This document shows, piece after piece, positions 1 to 6,844 of a stretch of DNA of 15,215 bases; the first letter of the stretch is position 1, and each line of letters begins with the position of its first letter. The notes below the pieces were generated by a model. That model did not search any database, was not told the DNA's origin, and was given only the letters and a program-made list of their open reading frames with translations. A program made the position numbers and the translations under genes. Source of the stretch: Cryomorphaceae bacterium (GTDB lineage Bacteria; Bacteroidota; Bacteroidia; Flavobacteriales; Schleiferiaceae); the NCBI GenBank assembly GCA_003445735.1, contig DMCR01000122.1:1-15215 (forward strand), written 5' to 3'.

Positions 1-1236
1 TAGAATAGAACCTTTGACAACCACAGCTTTTATAGCATGTTTGGTCGTACTTCCTATCATAGGATTGTTGAATGCCTTGCTTGCAAATCCCGTCCAGTCT
101 TGACCTTCTTGTGAAATTACTGTAAATTCTGCTACGCCACCTTCCTTTATGCAAATCTCGGGCAAGCCAAGGAGCGCGCGAGGGTTAGTACTGAGCAATG
201 CCTGTACACGCTCCGGGGGAAGATCTATTGCATCGAGCAAATGACAGACTGCACCTTCGAAGCCGGCCATTCCGAACGCTGCGTTATCAAACTCGCATTG
301 CTTCTGCTCAATATCTTTTGGTAAGTGATCCACGGTCAAACAATCCACAGTGCTATCAATTACAGCAGCAATAAGGGCCTGCTGATCTTCGCTGGTTCGA
401 AGTGGTGGACTTACTTTAAAACTTGTATCATATCTGCTAACTGGCTGATCAGTGTAGAGGAGGTGGTGAATATTCACGCTACAAGTAACGTTGAAGCCCT
501 TGGCCTTCGCGGCTCTTACGGCTTCAATACCTTCTTTTGTGCTGATACTGGCGATGTGTAGCGCACCTTCGGTGTATTCCAACAACTGAAGATCTCGTGA
601 AATTCTAAGGTATTCAGAAAGGGCAGGAGTACCTTTGAGCCCAACAAAAGTGCTGGTTTCACCTTCATTTATTTTTCCTCCAGCGACCAAGTTATCATCC
701 TCTGGATGCACCATAATTCTACTAAAAGAACGAGAATAAAGCAGGGCTAATTTCAATACATTAGCATTGGTAATGCCGTGCTTGTAATCTCCAAAAATTG
801 GGCTTCCGTGTTTATGCATGTCGAACATCTCACTTAATTCTTCACCGGAACGCCCTTTTGTGGCTGTACCGATAGGGATCAAGTGAATAGGGCTTTGGTC
901 GCTCTTGTTGGCTATGAATTCTACACCGGTTTTATTGTCGGCATAAGGATAACCGTTTGAGACTACGCCCGCAGCAGTGAATCCTCCAGCCGCAGCTGCC
1001 GCAGCACCGGATTGAAGGGTTTCCGATTCTTCATTTCCTGGCTCACCAAAATCACTATGAAGTTCTGCCATTCCAGGATACACCAATGCACCGGCAGCAT
1101 CCCAAACTTGGGCGGTTTTCGATGAGAGTGTTCCAATAGCGGTAATGGTATCTCCTTCAATCAATACATCAACGGTTTGCAAGTTATATGGGCTGTTGAT
1201 GTCAACGATGTGAGCGTTCTTGATAAGGAGCTGCAT
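1..1236 (-). CDS. Dihydroorotase-like amidohydrolase, probably non-catalytic (3' end off window)
   Basis: The reading frame is open from an ATG at 1236-1234 to the left edge (412 codons, no stop), so only a few C-terminal residues are likely missing. The N-terminus (MQLLIKNAHIVD) and the PGMAEL-H-S-D-F-G-E-P-G segment (residues 54-67) place it in the class I dihydroorotase/amidohydrolase family, whose active members close carbamoyl-aspartate to dihydroorotate in pyrimidine synthesis. Key residues are altered. The metal-binding HxH is H60-S-D62, the substrate Arg of FREPG is G64, the His before the (V/I)ST motif is S230, and TDHAPH reads VDHLPK (303-307). H60, H177 and D303 remain. I infer a pseudo-enzyme of the kind known to act as a structural partner of aspartate transcarbamoylase in some bacteria; that role is not shown here. 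It starts 1 nt after the BatA gene stop (TGA-G-ATG), so it is probably translationally coupled. Family assignment is secure; loss of activity is likely. Confidence 0.85.
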   Translation of the reverse strand, partial: MQLLIKNAHIVDINSPYNLQTVDVLIEGDTITAIGTLSSKTAQVWDAAGALVYPGMAELHSDFGEPGNEESETLQSGAAAAAAGGFTAAGVVSNGYPYADNKTGVEFIANKSDQSPIHLIPIGTATKGRSGEELSEMFDMHKHGSPIFGDYKHGITNANVLKLALLYSRSFSRIMVHPEDDNLVAGGKINEGETSTFVGLKGTPALSEYLRISRDLQLLEYTEGALHIASISTKEGIEAVRAAKAKGFNVTCSVNIHHLLYTDQPVSRYDTSFKVSPPLRTSEDQQALIAAVIDSTVDCLTVDHLPKDIEQKQCEFDNAAFGMAGFEGAVCHLLDAIDLPPERVQALLSTNPRALLGLPEICIKEGGVAEFTVISQEGQDWTGFASKAFNNPMIGSTTKHAIKAVVVKGSIL

Positions 1237-1237
1237 C

Positions 1238-2674
1238 TCAGAAAATTTTGACAAAAATAAGTGCTATTAATGCGAAAACCAATCCTAAGAGCAATCCAAT
1301 TTGCATTAGATCATTTAAAACTATCCCCTTCGCACCAGTAATGACCTGGGTTTTAAAACTAACGGTACGTTGATTTTGACGGTAATAATCGGCACCTATT
1401 TGGGTAGGAATGTCCCACTTTACGTTCCTATCACGCATGATCCATTGGTGTAGTGCTTTGTAATACGGGTGTTCAATGTCTCTTGGTACAAAGCCTTGCT
1501 GATAAAGAATGGCGCTTGTACCGGACAAAAAGCCTGCTATGGTACCTTCAGGGCTGTCTAATAGAGGTTCCCAAGACCCCTTCAGCACCATGGATTGTTT
1601 GGGACTGGGCCAATCATTGCGAAGGGAGGGCGCGATGAATTGCTCCGCATACAGGGGGTGTTCGAGTTGGGGGAGTACAGAAGTGAGCGTATTCTGGGAG
1701 GATATTGACGGAAAAACAAGGGCACTATGGTCCAATTCTCCTAGGATATCTGGCAAGAAATTAAAGCCGACAAGAATCAGATTTTTGGCCTTATCTATTG
1801 TCAACCACAATTCATTGGTTGTGTATTGCATCATAGAATCGGGCCTAAATACACGAACAAAATCCTTCACATTTCCAGCATCCCGACCAGTGACTAACCA
1901 CGTTTCCCGGGGAGTCCGCACAGAAAAACTCAATGCATTATCAACTAAAACGCTATCCGCTTCCATACGCAAGGTGTAGAGCGAATCTGGGATCAGACCT
2001 TCCAACGGAATAACGACTTCATCGAGGTCTTGCCATTCCATCAGGCGCTGCCCACGTTGCTCTAACCACCAATTCGTGTTAGAGGCAACGCCCAATAATT
2101 GGACCTTAACTTGATTCCCATCGACGCTTCCCGACATCCAAGCATTGCTCAATGAATCGCGATCCGGGACTAGGACGACCTTAAACCCCCTAGGAATAGG
2201 AGCATATGCTGCACTGATTAAAACCGCGGAAGAATCCATTTTTAAAGGCAGGGTACTCGATGGCCATAGCTCCATCAACGCTGCAATGTTCGACTGGGCA
2301 ATGTTTTCAAAGCTGGCCCCATCTCTAGTGGTAATATTGTAATTACCCGACGGTAGTTTATTCAGCAATTCTTCCAACCAAGGGCCCTGTTGCCATAAAC
2401 CGGGGTGATTGTCGATGACCAATTCCTGTGCGTGCACATCAAAATTGGGACGTCCTAAGGCAAGTATGACCGAGAGTATGGCCAACGTTCTCATGGCAAG
2501 CACGATAAGATCGCGGATCTTTTTTCGTCGGCGTTCGCTCGTTTTAAACGTATTGAGCCACATTAGAGAAGGAATGGGTTGAGGTTTTCGCGGGCGCTTA
2601 CCCAACAGATGTATTATGGTGGGGAGTGAAACAAGTGGCAAGGCCCATAATATGGTAGGAGATTCGAAAATCAT
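1238..2674 (-). CDS. BatA-domain membrane protein (no vWA domain)
   Basis: This 478-residue protein opens with the BatA (aerotolerance regulator N-terminal) signature. A first membrane segment at about 6-24 ends in IIHLLGKRPRK, followed by a cytoplasmic basic stretch (ERRRKKIRDL, 47-56) and a second membrane segment at about 56-74 ending in ALGRP. About 380 residues predicted to lie outside the cytoplasm follow, then a C-terminal membrane helix at about 455-476. I see no MIDAS motif (DxSxS), so unlike BatA/BatB proper it lacks a von Willebrand A domain. Such proteins are common in Bacteroidota and their molecular role is not established. The start overlaps the stop of the upstream CFFCG gene by 1 nt (TAATG), and the dihydroorotase-like gene follows 1 nt after its own stop, so it sits inside one transcription unit. 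Family membership is confident; function is unknown. Confidence 0.85.
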   Translation of the reverse strand: MIFESPTILWALPLVSLPTIIHLLGKRPRKPQPIPSLMWLNTFKTSERRRKKIRDLIVLAMRTLAILSVILALGRPNFDVHAQELVIDNHPGLWQQGPWLEELLNKLPSGNYNITTRDGASFENIAQSNIAALMELWPSSTLPLKMDSSAVLISAAYAPIPRGFKVVLVPDRDSLSNAWMSGSVDGNQVKVQLLGVASNTNWWLEQRGQRLMEWQDLDEVVIPLEGLIPDSLYTLRMEADSVLVDNALSFSVRTPRETWLVTGRDAGNVKDFVRVFRPDSMMQYTTNELWLTIDKAKNLILVGFNFLPDILGELDHSALVFPSISSQNTLTSVLPQLEHPLYAEQFIAPSLRNDWPSPKQSMVLKGSWEPLLDSPEGTIAGFLSGTSAILYQQGFVPRDIEHPYYKALHQWIMRDRNVKWDIPTQIGADYYRQNQRTVSFKTQVITGAKGIVLNDLMQIGLLLGLVFALIALIFVKIF

Positions 2675-3099
2675 TATTTGAGCTTGGCACCCAAAAGGGT
2701 TATGGGTAAATGTTCTGGTGAAGTATTCAAGTCCAAAGTTCCTATAATGGTAATGACTTGGTCTGTGATAAGATCCACAGGGTGCCCAAATTCTAATTCC
2801 ATGACACTTTCAGGTCCAGCCGCACCACAGAAGAAGCAGCTAGAAAATGGAAAAGCGCTCAAAGCATAGATTTGGTCGACAGGGTCTAGAACAATTGCAT
2901 AACCCGTGATTTGCCATTCTTTTCCGTCCCATTGTTCTCTTTGGCTTGGTGTCCACTGAGGGACTTGGACCCAAGAAGCGGTGCCTTCATCGTACACTTC
3001 TGTGAAATCGATTTCTTCGAGGGCACTCCATTGTAAACGTTCTTGCGCAAATCCGCAGAAACCCAGGAAGAATAGCGCTATGGTCAAACCTTTTCTCAT
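2674..3099 (-). CDS. Secreted CFFCG-motif protein, copy 2 (DUF3299-like)
   Basis: A 141-residue protein with a cleavable signal peptide (hydrophobic 5-17, probable cleavage after FAQ at residue 19), so periplasmic or envelope-located. The core is a G-Y-x-(V/I)-x-(L/V)-D strand (66-72), then ALSAF-PFSSCFFCG-AAGPESVMEL, with the two cysteines at C88 and C91, then a DLITDQVITIIGTL segment. It is clearly paralogous to the gene just upstream, which has the same order of elements at the same spacing. The arrangement resembles DUF3299 proteins, which carry a Cys-containing segment followed by a Pro-rich stretch and include ZrgD of the Vibrio zinc-uptake locus; I base this on pattern, not on a profile search. 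The CxxC pair could bind a metal or be redox-active. It overlaps the upstream copy by 4 nt (ATGA) and the BatA gene by 1 nt. Confidence 0.75.
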   Translation of the reverse strand: MRKGLTIALFFLGFCGFAQERLQWSALEEIDFTEVYDEGTASWVQVPQWTPSQREQWDGKEWQITGYAIVLDPVDQIYALSAFPFSSCFFCGAAGPESVMELEFGHPVDLITDQVITIIGTLDLNTSPEHLPITLLGAKLK

Positions 3100-3515
3100 C
3101 CGTGAAATTCCGCTTGTTGAATGATGAAAAACAATCTGTATGGGTCATCATCGTTGAACACAAGGATGCCCTTGACCACGACGAATTGATCCGTGACTAA
3201 ATGATCCGGCTGATCTTTAAAGACCAATTCCACTACGGTGTTAGGCGCCGCATTTCCACAGAAAAAACAGCTCGAGAAGGCGTAACGGCTCAACGCATAT
3301 TGCTTGGTCGTCACATCCACGGGTACCAAATACCCTTGCAGTACCACCTCCTGGTTCTTGTAACTGTCCAGCCAAGATGGAAATTGGGGTGCATACAATC
3401 CTTCTGGAGTCGCGCTATAGGGCACAGCCAACAAATCCCAGGACACCACCTTCTGTCCCCACGCGGTTACTTGAAGACCGGCAGCCATCACTATGACCCT
3501 AGCCCAATTTCTCAT
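3096..3515 (-). CDS. Secreted CFFCG-motif protein, copy 1 (DUF3299-like)
   Basis: A 139-residue protein with an N-terminal signal peptide (hydrophobic 5-18, probable cleavage near WGQ at 19-21). The mature part has VVLQGYLVPVD (57-67), ALSRYAFSSCFFCG (C83, C86), NAAPNTVVEL and DHLVTDQFVVVKGIL. Every one of these blocks has a counterpart in the next gene, so the two are tandem duplicates that have diverged outside the Cys core. The ATG overlaps the stop of the FtsX-type permease by 4 nt, and the permease family with an ABC ATPase and a DUF3299 protein is the arrangement of the Vibrio zrgBCD genes. I therefore infer a periplasmic accessory protein of a metal (possibly zinc) transport or handling system. 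Direct evidence for the metal is absent. Confidence 0.75.
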   Translation of the reverse strand: MRNWARVIVMAAGLQVTAWGQKVVSWDLLAVPYSATPEGLYAPQFPSWLDSYKNQEVVLQGYLVPVDVTTKQYALSRYAFSSCFFCGNAAPNTVVELVFKDQPDHLVTDQFVVVKGILVFNDDDPYRLFFIIQQAEFHG

Positions 3516-4579
3516 GACTTTCTTAGTTTAATCCATAACAAGCCCACACCTAAGGCCACGGTCATCAACATTGCCAACCATTCTTCAACTATTGGTAGCA
3601 CATCGATCAGACCTTGAGTGACGAATTCTGAGAGTAATAATCCCAAAATAATAAGCGCCACCACATTGCCAAAGACCTGTACAAATATTGATGCCGTACT
3701 TCCGTGATGATTTCGCAAAAAGGCAATGGTATTACGTTCCGAGTGGTACATGTTTGAGATGTAAGCAATAAATAAAAGCATTACTCCAGCGGCGATGATC
3801 CAAGACCAACGAGTAGCCTGATCTATCGTGGGTTCCCATTGTTTCTGTAGCTGACCATAAATGAATACTGGGAAGGCTCCTTGTTCGTCCGTTCGCTGAC
3901 TTATGATGTTTGGTAGCATCAGCATGGCCGCTTTAGACTTCAGTTTCAACATTACCGAGGTGTAGGATGGTTCTGTACTGTGATGCAGGATCCAATAAGT
4001 TTGAGGCACTGTGAAAAGGGCACTTTTATCAGCACTGCGTTTGGCTTCCAAAATCCCTACTACTTTTAGTGGATGTTCATGCGATTCGCCCCGCGAATCG
4101 CTGCCGTGTGCCGAAGTAAGACGCGCACCAATACCCACCTGTAGCTGATTTGCTAAGGCCGCATCTAATACCACTTCGCCTGTGGCAGCCGGCAAATGCC
4201 CTTCTTTCAACGCTAGCCCGAACCAGGGATAGTAAGAACTATCTGTACCCACCAACGGATGACCTTGCACATTGTCGCCTAAGGAAATTGGGGTGGCCAA
4301 TTCAACTAATGGATGCCCTTGCCAAAACTTGTAGGTGGCTGCTGAAATATTTCCCGTAGGGTTCTCGAGTCTGTATAACGTACTCGCAACGATTTGAATA
4401 GGACTTCCCTTGTAACCGACAATCAAGTCTACTAGGGACGCACTCTCTTCCCATTTGTGGAAGATATAATGCTCCATCGCACGAGGAGCTTTGATAAATA
4501 TTCCGGTGATAAACGCCAATACCCCAACAATCAGCAGGGCAGCCCATTTGCGTTTCCATTGCATCAACCACAAACTCAT
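3512..4579 (-). CDS. FtsX/MacB-type ABC transporter permease (ZrgC-like)
   Basis: 355 residues with the MacB/FtsX layout: one N-terminal membrane helix (about 12-30), a large periplasmic domain (about 32-255), and three C-terminal helices (about 259-278, 296-320, 332-351). The DLIVGYKGSPIQ segment (51-62), a PTGNI motif (74-78) and HPLVGTD followed by YYPWFGLALKEG are as I recall them from permeases next to DUF3299 and DUF2796 proteins, including Vibrio ZrgC. A His/Ser-rich periplasmic loop (H158, H167, H169) could touch a metal. FtsX-type transporters often move or couple to envelope substrates rather than import solutes across the membrane, so zinc uptake is only an inference. ATG at 4579 overlaps the ATPase stop (ATGA), and the stop overlaps the first CFFCG gene in the same way. 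The ATPase is its obvious partner. Confidence 0.82.
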   Translation of the reverse strand: MSLWLMQWKRKWAALLIVGVLAFITGIFIKAPRAMEHYIFHKWEESASLVDLIVGYKGSPIQIVASTLYRLENPTGNISAATYKFWQGHPLVELATPISLGDNVQGHPLVGTDSSYYPWFGLALKEGHLPAATGEVVLDAALANQLQVGIGARLTSAHGSDSRGESHEHPLKVVGILEAKRSADKSALFTVPQTYWILHHSTEPSYTSVMLKLKSKAAMLMLPNIISQRTDEQGAFPVFIYGQLQKQWEPTIDQATRWSWIIAAGVMLLFIAYISNMYHSERNTIAFLRNHHGSTASIFVQVFGNVVALIILGLLLSEFVTQGLIDVLPIVEEWLAMLMTVALGVGLLWIKLRKS

Positions 4580-5109
4580 AAGGCAAGTGTATTTACGTGG
4601 TTGAATCTATCTTTCATACGCTGGTCGTGTGTGACCGCATAAATCCTGCCTTGAGGATTAGCGCTCAACCATTGGCCTAAGAGTTCACAAGCCTTCTCGG
4701 CCCAATCGTCATCTAGTGCGCTGGTTGGCTCGTCCAATAATAGTATGGAAGCGCCTTGATTCATGGCGAGCACGAGGGCGAACCGTTGCAACTGACCTAT
4801 ACTGAGCTGATGTGGAAATCTGTGTAATAAGGGGCCAATTCCCAAAGCAACCGCATCCCGCTCAAAACCAACTCCCGCCGTCATGGACAATTGCTCCTTC
4901 ATAGTGGCGTATTCAATCCATTGTGGATGTTGCGGCATGAGCGCCGTCACACCTTCTAGGTCTGGTTTATTTTGTGCTTCTTGAGCCCCATGAAGCACCC
5001 GGAGTAAGGTAGTCTTCCCGGTGCCTGATGCCCCTGTAATTAGGAGAAGGCCTGAACTAAGGTCAAGTGAGGGGTAGGAGATGCTATGTTCTTCGAATGT
5101 GACGATCAT
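4576..5109 (-). CDS. Compact ABC transporter ATP-binding protein (ZrgB-like)
   Basis: A complete but short ABC ATPase. Numbering from the ATG at 5109, it has Walker A GASGTGKTT (26-34), Q-loop Q60, signature LSIGQ (102-106), Walker B ILLLDEP (122-128, catalytic E127), D-loop SALD and switch His H161. All nucleotide-binding elements are present, so it should be active; it powers the adjacent FtsX-type permease. I chose the start at 5109 (177 residues) because that ATG overlaps the upstream DUF456 stop as ATGA, exactly like its neighbours in the operon; an in-frame ATG at 5124 would add five residues and lengthen the overlap to 19 nt. The protein is about 40-50 residues shorter than typical LolD/MacB ATPases, mainly in the N-terminal strands and the loop before the signature. 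Confidence 0.87.
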   Translation of the reverse strand: MIVTFEEHSISYPSLDLSSGLLLITGASGTGKTTLLRVLHGAQEAQNKPDLEGVTALMPQHPQWIEYATMKEQLSMTAGVGFERDAVALGIGPLLHRFPHQLSIGQLQRFALVLAMNQGASILLLDEPTSALDDDWAEKACELLGQWLSANPQGRIYAVTHDQRMKDRFNHVNTLAL

Positions 5110-5561
5110 GAAACTATATTCCAATAATACAGGATAGGCATAGCAATGGTATAGACCAATTTTATAACGATCCCTGTGAACAGTCCTAGGACAGCCATGA
5201 AGGCACTTTTCAAGCTCTGACCCGCATCCTTTTGTTCCATATACTCACCAATAAAGGCTCCCAAAAGTGCCCCTACGATTATAAAGGGTCCGGTGATCAA
5301 TCCAACCACCAAACCAATACCCGCACCTATGGCGGCTCGCTTCGATCCACCTCCAAGTTTGGTGAGGAGGGAAGGCAGGAAATAATCAGCCATAAATACT
5401 GCGACTCCAACAATTACCCAAATCCAAGTGTTGACGGTAAAACTTTCAGCTTCGTACATGCCTACCACAATAGCTGCGGCAGTGATTAAGGAACCGGGTA
5501 AAACGGGCAATACTGCGCCTACGATGCCTGTGAGAAATAAGATGATGACGAGCAGTTCCAT
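5106..5561 (-). CDS. DUF456 family membrane protein
   Basis: 151 residues, almost entirely hydrophobic, with the DUF456 hallmarks: an N-terminal membrane hairpin containing VLPVLPG (17-23), a second segment at about 45-63, a Gly-rich stretch KLGGGSKRAAIGAGIG-type with GxxxG spacing through about residue 105, GEYMEQKD, and a final membrane segment at about 118-147. No enzyme motif is visible and the biochemical role of the family is unknown. It is the first gene of the minus-strand operon, 29 nt from the divergently transcribed nuclease gene, and its stop overlaps the likely ATPase start by 4 nt. Whether it works with the transporter or is only co-transcribed cannot be told from sequence. Confidence 0.85.
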   Translation of the reverse strand: MELLVIILFLTGIVGAVLPVLPGSLITAAAIVVGMYEAESFTVNTWIWVIVGVAVFMADYFLPSLLTKLGGGSKRAAIGAGIGLVVGLITGPFIIVGALLGAFIGEYMEQKDAGQSLKSAFMAVLGLFTGIVIKLVYTIAMPILYYWNIVS

Positions 5562-5590
5562 GAGGCTAAATATACAATAGATTTACCCCT
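5562..5590. promoter_or_regulatory. 29-nt divergent start region with possible -7 boxes
   Basis: This spacer separates two divergent start codons. It holds one imperfect match to TAnnTTTG on each strand: TAGATTTA at 5578-5585 (plus), 5 nt before the nuclease ATG, and TATATTTA at 5574-5567 (minus), 5 nt before the DUF456 ATG. Each differs from consensus only at the last base, and no clear -33 TTG is seen. If used, both transcripts would start at or very near the ATG (leaderless). Promoters inside the neighbouring genes are equally possible. Confidence 0.25.
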
Positions 5591-6844
5591 ATGAAATATG
5601 TGGTCGTAGATATCGAAACAACCGGTGGAAAGCCCAATGGCAACGGTATTACGGAGATCGGTATCGTACATGTCGAGCACAAGAAGATCACCCACCAATG
5701 GTCTACGTTCGTCAACCCGTTGCAATCCATTCCTTACAACATCCAAATGCTCACGGGCATCAACGATGATATGGTTGCAGATGCGCCCACATTTGAGGAA
5801 GCTATACCAGAGCTTTTGAGACATTTGAAAGGAGATATTTTCGTGGCTCATTCGGTCAACTTTGACTACAGTTTTATTGATGCCGCCTTCCGTGAAGCGG
5901 GTCAACCTTGGCGAATGCCCAAGCTGTGCACGGTGAAATACAGTAAAGCCGTGTTTCCTGAATTTGGTCGCTATTCTTTGGCGCATTTATCCCGTGCCTT
6001 GGCGGTGGAAAACGACAATCCACACCGGGCGTTAAGCGATGCCATTTGCGCCGCAGAGGTACTGATTCATTGCTTGCACGGGGATCATGACGAGCAGCGG
6101 TTGAATGACCCGAAATTGGGCCTATTAAAGCGTATTCAAATGCCAGACAACATGCCGGCGCATTACTACGACACATTACCAAAATCGCACGGGGTGTACC
6201 AATTCCTCGATCAATTAGGTCTTCCGCTCTATATCGGAAAAGCCAATAATATAAAATCCCGCATCACCCAGCACTTCAGCACACAGCAGGGCAGTACTAA
6301 GTACCAGCGCCTGATGAAGGAGTGTTATTCCATCGGCTATATGGCCTTGCCTAATGAAACGCTCGCCCTGGTGTACGAGGATCATTTAATACGTCAACAT
6401 TGGCCACCGCTGAACAAGGCGCAGAAGAAGCAAGCTTTGAAATTTGGACTCTACACCTACAAAAATGGGAGAGGGGAGCTCAAATGCGTGGTACAAAGAG
6501 TCATTGGGGATGGCGCATTGATTAGGTTTGGATCGTACCTCGCTGGGCAACACTGGCTTGCAGCACTTCAGGATCAAGCCGCACATGAGGAAATCACCTT
6601 ATCCGAAGCCCTAGAGCGTTTTCAAGAACAGCAAGCCATGAAATTTCTCGTCGATTTGAGTCCTGAGCAGGGAGCGCTTTTTATTGAAAACGGGAGCATC
6701 ACGGGAATTTATACAGATGAGGATTTTCTGCATAACGAACAATGGATAAGGGAACACTTCATCGCTGTGCAGCCGTCGCCAACCATTAATGCCATAGGAA
6801 TAAAGCTGGTCGAAGACCGGCCAAGTTCCATAATTCCAGTTTAA
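5591..6844 (+). CDS. DEDDh exonuclease fused to GIY-YIG (UvrC/Cho-like) nuclease
   Basis: 417 residues in two nuclease domains. Residues 1 to about 165 form a DnaQ-type 3'-5' exonuclease with the full DEDDh set: D7 and E9 (VVDIETTGG), D92 (HSVNFDYSF), H145 and D150 (HRALSDA). Residues about 195-280 form a GIY-YIG domain with GVY (201-203), YIG (214-216), R224 and metal-binding E263 (YEDHLI), as in the N-terminal half of UvrC and in Cho. About 135 further residues have no motif I recognise; the UvrB-binding UVR motif and C-terminal endonuclease domain of UvrC are absent. Similar epsilon/GIY-YIG fusions exist in other bacteria (e.g. mycobacterial Rv2191). A role in incising and trimming damaged DNA is an inference. 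It is usually mis-named DNA polymerase III epsilon. The start is fixed by the conserved MKYVVVDIETTG. Its stop overlaps that of clpC by 4 nt. Confidence 0.9.
   Translation: MKYVVVDIETTGGKPNGNGITEIGIVHVEHKKITHQWSTFVNPLQSIPYNIQMLTGINDDMVADAPTFEEAIPELLRHLKGDIFVAHSVNFDYSFIDAAFREAGQPWRMPKLCTVKYSKAVFPEFGRYSLAHLSRALAVENDNPHRALSDAICAAEVLIHCLHGDHDEQRLNDPKLGLLKRIQMPDNMPAHYYDTLPKSHGVYQFLDQLGLPLYIGKANNIKSRITQHFSTQQGSTKYQRLMKECYSIGYMALPNETLALVYEDHLIRQHWPPLNKAQKKQALKFGLYTYKNGRGELKCVVQRVIGDGALIRFGSYLAGQHWLAALQDQAAHEEITLSEALERFQEQQAMKFLVDLSPEQGALFIENGSITGIYTDEDFLHNEQWIREHFIAVQPSPTINAIGIKLVEDRPSSIIPV

Noticed and set aside
963..1160. Minus-strand 65-codon ORF, and similar antisense ORFs within gyrA and clpC
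   Set aside because: They lie in alternative frames of well-supported genes, with no recognisable domain and no start context.
1238..2674. Complete aerotolerance BatA/BatB operon
   Set aside because: Only the BatA N-terminal domain is present, with no vWA MIDAS motif and no MoxR ATPase or other Bat genes nearby.
5107..5124. ATG at 5124 as start of the ABC ATPase
   Set aside because: It would overlap the DUF456 gene by 19 nt. The ATG at 5109 gives the ATGA overlap seen at the other junctions and places the first strand correctly for an ABC ATPase.
5540..5620. Zur-type zinc operator in front of the operon
   Set aside because: I looked for an A/T-rich palindrome of the Zur kind around the operon start and saw none.
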